Shown here: positions 7,085 through 10,981 of the stretch, piece after piece | Layout of the letters: every line of letters starts with the position of its first letter | Numbering within the stretch: the first letter of the stretch is position 1 | NCBI GenBank assembly: GCA_937923355.1 | Contig: CALAIO010000138.1 | Location: 1 to 10,981, forward strand | Reading direction: 5' to 3' | DNA: 10,981 bases | Source of the DNA: an uncultured Rhizobiaceae group bacterium | GTDB taxonomy: Bacteria; Pseudomonadota; Alphaproteobacteria; Rhizobiales; Rhizobiaceae | Notes under the pieces: generated by a model | Seen by the model: only the letters and a program-made list of their open reading frames with translations | Told to the model about the DNA's origin: nothing | Databases searched by the model: none | Translations under genes and position numbers: made by a program

Positions 7085-7122
7085 ATAAAAAACGGGCGCT
7101 ACAAGAGCGCCCGAAATTATTT
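7085..7122. terminator. Bidirectional rho-independent terminator
   Basis: A perfect 8-bp stem, CGGGCGCT at 7093-7100 and AGCGCCCG at 7106-7113, encloses a 5-base loop. On the minus strand the stem is followed by a run of six T (complement of the A run at 7087-7092), a strong intrinsic terminator for the ABC operon. On the plus strand the tail is AAATTATTT, weaker but usable for the PHA operon. It sits in the 80-base gap between the convergent operons and probably serves both. Confidence 0.9.
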
Positions 7123-7132
7123 GGATAATTGA

Positions 7133-7147
7133 TAAGCTTGAAGCTTA
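7133..7147. repeat. Short inverted repeat at the solute-binding gene stop
   Basis: TAAGCTT-G-AAGCTTA is a perfect 7-bp inverted repeat with a one-base centre. It includes the stop codon of the minus-strand solute-binding gene (7145-7147). The loop is too short for a normal RNA hairpin and no T run follows. It may be chance. Confidence 0.35.
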
Positions 7148-8692
7148 AGCGAACCACCAACGTTCTACGATACGTGAACCATCCATTTGGAAGTTGTTGC
7201 CTAATGTACCAGTGTTGGCAAGCTTTGTGCTGTGCGCGTCAACGTAGTTTGCATACATTGGAACAACTGTACCACCTTCTGCAGCCATAAGAGACTGCAT
7301 CTCTGTGTACATTGTTTTACGCTTGGCAGTATCAAGCTCTGCACGTGCTGTAAGTAGCAATTCCTGGAAGCGTGCATTTTCCCATGAAGTGTCGTTCCAC
7401 GGAACACCAGTTTCATAAGCTGTTGAGAACATCCAGTCTTCTGTCGCACGGCCTGACCAGTAACAAGCACACCATGCTTTTTTCAGCCATACGTTTGACC
7501 AGTAGCCATCATCTGGCTCCTGCACAACATTGATCTCGATACCAGCAGCTTTTGCAGATGCCTGATAAAGCTGAGCAGCGTCAATCGCGCCCGGGAAGGC
7601 AGCGTTTGCAGCTGATAGATCAACTTTAAGGCCAGAAAGACCAGCGTCCTTAAGAAGTGCTTTTGCTTTTTCTGGATCATAAGAGTTTTGCTCAATGTCA
7701 GAAGCAAAGTACTGGTTTGCAGGACCAATTGGGTGGTCGTTTGCAACTTGACCGTGGCCAAGAAGAACCTTGTCTACAAGCTCTTGACGGTTGATAGCAT
7801 GCTTCAATGCCTTACGTACTTGAACATTGTCAAATGGTGAAAGCTTTGTTTGCATTGGGAATGTGTAGTGCTGGTTACCCGTCACTTCAAAGATTGTCAC
7901 ATTCGGGTTTGCTTTCATCAGTGCTTCTGTTTTGAAGTCTACGCGGTTAATCGCATCAACCTGGCCAGTCATGATCGCATTTTGACGAGCTGATGAGTCG
8001 TTAATAGCGATTGCTTCAACTTCGTCGAAGAAACCAGCTTCATCACCTTTGTAGTGATCCGCAACACGCTTCAATGTACAACGTACACCTGGATCGAAAG
8101 TTACAACTGAGTAAAGGCCTGTACCGATGCCTTTTGCAATAGCTTCATCTTCGCCACCAGCTGGGTACATCAAGATGTGGTAATCAGAAAGCAGGAATGG
8201 GAAGTCAGCATTACCTGCTTTAAGTGTGAACTTAACTTCGTGGTCGCTAACTTTATCCATTGCTGTGATAGCTTCAACGATCGGCTTGGCAGCAGATTTA
8301 GCGCCTTCAGCAGTGTGCATTTTTAGAGATGCAATTACATCGTCAGCACCAAATGCTTTACCATTGTGGAATGTTACGCCTTTGCGAAGCTTGAATGTCC
8401 AGGTTTTCGCGTCAGCAGATGCTTCCCAGCTTTCAGCCAATTCGCCTTTAAGCGAACCGTCAGCAGCAACTTCTGTTAGACAGTCAAATACAGCACCGTG
8501 TGCCATCATGATCATAAATGAGTCAGAATGAGTACGACCATCCCAGCTGTCTGATGTGTTTGCGCCAGCAAGACCAAGGCGAAGTTTTCCGCCTTTTTTT
8601 GCAGCTTTAGCCGGTATTGAAGTCATTGCCGTTGCAGCAGCTGCTGCAGCACCCGTTTTCAATACGCTACGGCGATCTAGATTAAAATTCAT
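7145..8692 (-). CDS. ABC transporter periplasmic solute-binding protein, family 5 (peptide-type), Tat-exported
   Basis: This is the periplasmic substrate-binding component of a dipeptide/oligopeptide-type ABC importer, 515 residues, typical for SBP family 5. The N-terminus is a twin-arginine signal (DRRSVLKTG, R7-R8), followed by an alanine-rich hydrophobic stretch and a likely cleavage after A30 (AKA before AKKGG). It should therefore be exported folded by the Tat system. Family features include LAESWEASADAKTWTFKLRK at 84-103, VTFHNGKAFGADDV at 106-119 and VRKALKHAINRQELVDKVL at 292-310. Four cysteines remain in the mature part (C71, C205, C408, C410), the last two forming CAC. The exact ligand cannot be read; peptides, amino-acid derivatives, opines or sugars are all possible in this family. 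TTAGGAGAG upstream gives a good RBS. It is the last gene of its operon, after the ATPase, and ends at the shared terminator. Confidence 0.92.
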   Translation of the reverse strand: MNFNLDRRSVLKTGAAAAAATAMTSIPAKAAKKGGKLRLGLAGANTSDSWDGRTHSDSFMIMMAHGAVFDCLTEVAADGSLKGELAESWEASADAKTWTFKLRKGVTFHNGKAFGADDVIASLKMHTAEGAKSAAKPIVEAITAMDKVSDHEVKFTLKAGNADFPFLLSDYHILMYPAGGEDEAIAKGIGTGLYSVVTFDPGVRCTLKRVADHYKGDEAGFFDEVEAIAINDSSARQNAIMTGQVDAINRVDFKTEALMKANPNVTIFEVTGNQHYTFPMQTKLSPFDNVQVRKALKHAINRQELVDKVLLGHGQVANDHPIGPANQYFASDIEQNSYDPEKAKALLKDAGLSGLKVDLSAANAAFPGAIDAAQLYQASAKAAGIEINVVQEPDDGYWSNVWLKKAWCACYWSGRATEDWMFSTAYETGVPWNDTSWENARFQELLLTARAELDTAKRKTMYTEMQSLMAAEGGTVVPMYANYVDAHSTKLANTGTLGNNFQMDGSRIVERWWFA

Positions 8693-8745
8693 AGTTTTCT
8701 CTCTCCTAAGTTAAAAGATATGCGGACTTTCCCGTCATATTATTG

Positions 8746-8767
8746 CGCCACCCCTCCAAGCGTGGCG
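8746..8767 (-). other. Intercistronic hairpin between the ATPase and solute-binding protein genes
   Basis: CGCCAC at 8746-8751 pairs with GTGGCG at 8762-8767 around a ten-base loop, just after the ATPase stop. On the minus strand it is not followed by a T run, so it is unlikely to be a full terminator. Such hairpins can protect the 3' end of upstream mRNA or set different expression for the binding protein, as is common in ABC operons. That role is inferred. Confidence 0.4.
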
Positions 8768-8773
8768 AAATTC

Positions 8774-10432
8774 TTATATTTTGCTGCTAGCAGCGTCTCC
8801 GATATTATCAACACCACGCTCTTCAAGCAACTGGTCAAGCCAATCAGGGTCCATCTCTGGAACCGAACTAAGCAATAAGTCAGTATACGCATGGTGAGGT
8901 GGCTTAAACATGACGTCTTTTGGCCCAGCCTCAACAACACGTCCTTCTTTCATCACGACCACTTCGTCGGCAATTGATTTAACAGTTGCAAGGTCATGCG
9001 TAATGAACATGTAAGCCAGATTAAATTCATCTTGCAGTTTTGCCAACGTGCGCAAAATACCTTCAGCAACAAGCTGATCGAGCGCCGAGGTGACCTCATC
9101 ACAAATAATGAACTTAGGTTCAGCAGCAAGCGCGCGACCAATACCGATGCGCTGCTTTTGACCACCAGAAAGCTCTGACGGCAGACGATCAATATATTGA
9201 TTGGGTTCAAGTTCAAGAATATCAAGTAGTTCTTCAACCCGCTTGCGTTTGGCAGTTCCTGTCAGCCCCATGTAAAACTCTACAGGACGGCCAATAATCT
9301 CACCAATCGTCTTGCGTGGGTTAAGAGCGGTGTCAGCCATTTGATAAATCATCTGTGCTTGTCGTAACTGATCTTTGTCGCGCTGACGGTAATCAGCAGG
9401 CAGTTCAACACCGTCAAACTCAACAGTTCCTTCAAGCGGAGGAAGCAGACCTGTTATACAGCGTGCAGTCGTTGATTTACCAGAACCGGATTCACCCACA
9501 ACAGCAACTGTACGTCCTGCATGAATGTCAAAGCTCACATCATGCAAGACTTTGACCGTTCCACCACCATAAGCGGCTGTTACATTCTTGATGCTGACAA
9601 CGGGCGTTTCATCCGCTTTTGCCATAGGCTTTTGTTTGCGTTCAAAACTGCGAACCGCCCAAAGAGACTTCGTGTAGTCTTCTTGCGGGTTTGAAAGCAT
9701 CGTGCGCGTATCCGCCTCTTCAACCTCATCGCCTTTAAGAAGAACTTTAATTTTGTCTGCCATCTGCGCCACAACGGCCAGATCGTGCGTGATATAAATA
9801 GCGGCCGTATTAAATTGCTCAACAATATCGCGAATGGACGCTAACACTTCAATCTGTGTTGTTACATCAAGTGCTGTTGTTGGCTCGTCAAAGATGATCA
9901 AATCAGGACGACACGCCATCGCCATCGCCGTCATTGCACGCTGTAGCTGACCGCCCGATACTTGGTGGGGATAACGAAAACCGATATTTTCAGGATCAGG
10001 CAATCGAAGTTTGCGGTAAAGTTCGATACCGTCTGCCTCACTTTCATCAGCAGAAAATACATTATGCTGAACCGGACCTTCGGTATGTTGCTCCATCAAA
10101 CGGTGAGCCGGATTGAAACTTGCCGCCGCAGATTGTGCGACATAGGCAATACGTTTTCCTAGCAGACCACGCTTTGTCGCTGCATCCGCATTGACCAAGT
10201 CAATTCCATCAAACTCAACAGAGCCGTTTGAAATGCGACAGCCATCACGCGTGAAGCCCATGGCAGCCAAGCCGATGGTGGATTTACCAGCACCCGATTC
10301 ACCAATCAGGCCAAGCACTTCACCTTTGTGAAGGTCAAGGTCAATGCCGTTGACAATCTGGTTCCAGGTTTCATCTGAACGACCTTCAATTTTTAGGTCA
10401 CGGATTTTTAAAAGGAGTTCTTGTTCACTCAT
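8774..10432 (-). CDS. Fused double ATP-binding protein of a peptide-type ABC importer (DppD-DppF-like)
   Basis: This cytoplasmic ATPase powers the importer, with two nucleotide-binding domains in one 552-residue chain instead of separate DppD and DppF subunits. Domain 1 has Walker A GESGAGKST (44-52), Q-loop Q100, signature VSGGQLQR (158-165), Walker B LIIFDEP (178-184) and H-loop H216. Domain 2 has Walker A GESGSGKST (313-321), Q-loop Q364, signature LSGGQKQR (421-428), Walker B FIICDE (441-446) and H479. Both sites look catalytically complete. The linker between the domains is at about 265-278. The peptide-importer C-terminal extension follows domain 2 (PPHHAYTDLLLSSVPEMD, 511-528). A clear AAGGAG ribosome site lies inside the last codons of the upstream permease gene, whose stop is only four bases from this ATG, so the two are co-transcribed and probably translationally coupled. 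Confidence 0.95.
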   Translation of the reverse strand: MSEQELLLKIRDLKIEGRSDETWNQIVNGIDLDLHKGEVLGLIGESGAGKSTIGLAAMGFTRDGCRISNGSVEFDGIDLVNADAATKRGLLGKRIAYVAQSAAASFNPAHRLMEQHTEGPVQHNVFSADESEADGIELYRKLRLPDPENIGFRYPHQVSGGQLQRAMTAMAMACRPDLIIFDEPTTALDVTTQIEVLASIRDIVEQFNTAAIYITHDLAVVAQMADKIKVLLKGDEVEEADTRTMLSNPQEDYTKSLWAVRSFERKQKPMAKADETPVVSIKNVTAAYGGGTVKVLHDVSFDIHAGRTVAVVGESGSGKSTTARCITGLLPPLEGTVEFDGVELPADYRQRDKDQLRQAQMIYQMADTALNPRKTIGEIIGRPVEFYMGLTGTAKRKRVEELLDILELEPNQYIDRLPSELSGGQKQRIGIGRALAAEPKFIICDEVTSALDQLVAEGILRTLAKLQDEFNLAYMFITHDLATVKSIADEVVVMKEGRVVEAGPKDVMFKPPHHAYTDLLLSSVPEMDPDWLDQLLEERGVDNIGDAASSKI

Positions 10433-10436
10433 AATT

Positions 10437-10981
10437 CTACTCCTTCAAGCCAGATGTTTTCTGAAGCATCCAGTCAACCACGAAGTTGACACCAACAGTC
10501 AGAAGCGCAATCGCTCCAGCTGCCATAAGCGGTAGTGCCGCAGTCAATGGACTGAACTGTGCGAAGTTAATGAACGCAGCCAGGTCTTTCACCATGGTAC
10601 CCCAGTCAGCTAAAGGCGGTTGAATGCCTATGCCCAGGAATGAAAGCGATGCAATTGTTAGGAATACGAAACAGAAACGAAGACCAAATTCGGCCAAAAG
10701 AGGCGCGAAGGCATTGGGTAGAATTTCCTTGAAAACAAGATAGCCCAATGTTTCACCACGAAGTTTGGCCGCTTCAATATAATCCATCACCACAATATTA
10801 AGACCCACAGCTCGCGACAGACGATAAACACGCGTACTATCCAGTACCGCAATAATGAGCACCATATAGACAGTTACAAGGAAACCGTTCGAACCAGCCC
10901 ATGCGGTTGCGATGGTCATCAGCAAAAGCGCAAAGATCAATTGCGGAATAGCCATCAATGCATCGACGACGCGAGAAGCAA
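10437..10981 (-). CDS. ABC transporter permease, DppC-like (5' end outside the window)
   Basis: This is the C-terminal 180 residues of an inner-membrane permease of the BPD_transp_1 family, pairing with the ATPase and the binding protein downstream. The visible part contains hydrophobic segments (for example IPQLIFALLLMTIATAW, FLVTVYMVLIIAVL, and the final PLMAAGAIALLTVGVNFVVDWML). It also has the cytoplasmic EAA loop that docks on the ATPase, YIEAAKLRGETLGYLVFKEI followed by LPNAFAPLL. The motif SFLGIGIQPPLADWGTM is typical of DppC/OppC. The reading frame stays open to the window edge and reads ASRVVDALMAIPQL, which matches the family, so the gene is cut off and does not start at the internal TTG/ATG near 10958. 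The partner DppB-like permease is not in view and probably lies further upstream. Confidence 0.93.
   Translation of the reverse strand, partial: ASRVVDALMAIPQLIFALLLMTIATAWAGSNGFLVTVYMVLIIAVLDSTRVYRLSRAVGLNIVVMDYIEAAKLRGETLGYLVFKEILPNAFAPLLAEFGLRFCFVFLTIASLSFLGIGIQPPLADWGTMVKDLAAFINFAQFSPLTAALPLMAAGAIALLTVGVNFVVDWMLQKTSGLKE

Noticed and set aside
10437..10958. Permease starting at the internal TTG/ATG near 10958
   Set aside because: The frame stays open to the window edge and the upstream residues (SRVVDAL) match the DppC family, so the gene is truncated by the window and does not start here.

Overview
The window most likely comes from an alphaproteobacterium of moderate-to-low GC, perhaps a marine one. 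I infer this from protein flavour only: a Tat-exported family 5 solute-binding protein beside a fused two-domain dipeptide-type ATPase, and a PHA cluster preceded by TGC/GCA-rich inverted repeats. No rRNA or other taxonomic marker is present, so the assignment is tentative. There are no mobile elements, tRNAs or CRISPR arrays.

Layout. (1) Positions 1-262 are a non-coding leader rich in TGC/GCA inverted repeats. The best pair is two TGC-N3-GCA elements exactly 20 bp apart. (2) Positions 263-7064 hold five tightly packed plus-strand genes: a ThDP enzyme of the acetolactate synthase-like family, an iron-type alcohol dehydrogenase, PhaE, PhaC (class III PHA synthase, with a 4-base ATGA overlap between phaE and phaC), and a 646-residue acyl-CoA:carboxylate CoA-transferase with an extra C-terminal domain. 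(3) Positions 7065-7144 hold a bidirectional hairpin terminator between convergent operons. (4) Positions 7145-10981, on the minus strand, hold part of a peptide-type ABC transporter operon in the order permease (cut by the window edge), fused double ATPase, Tat-dependent solute-binding protein.

How the genes may work together. The plus-strand genes read as a self-contained route to a polyester: a 2-oxoacid is decarboxylated to an aldehyde, the aldehyde is reduced to a hydroxyacid, a CoA-transferase activates the hydroxyacid, and PhaEC polymerises it. The ThDP enzyme resembles, from memory, the cyanobacterial enzymes once called acetolactate synthase and later shown to be 2-oxoglutarate decarboxylases. 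The most specific version is therefore 2-oxoglutarate to succinic semialdehyde to 4-hydroxybutyrate to 4-hydroxybutyryl-CoA to a 4-hydroxybutyrate-containing PHA. The usual phaA/phaB thiolase and reductase genes are absent from the window. This pathway is an inference from gene content; the substrates are not proven by sequence. The ABC operon appears to be an unrelated nutrient uptake system that merely converges on the PHA operon.
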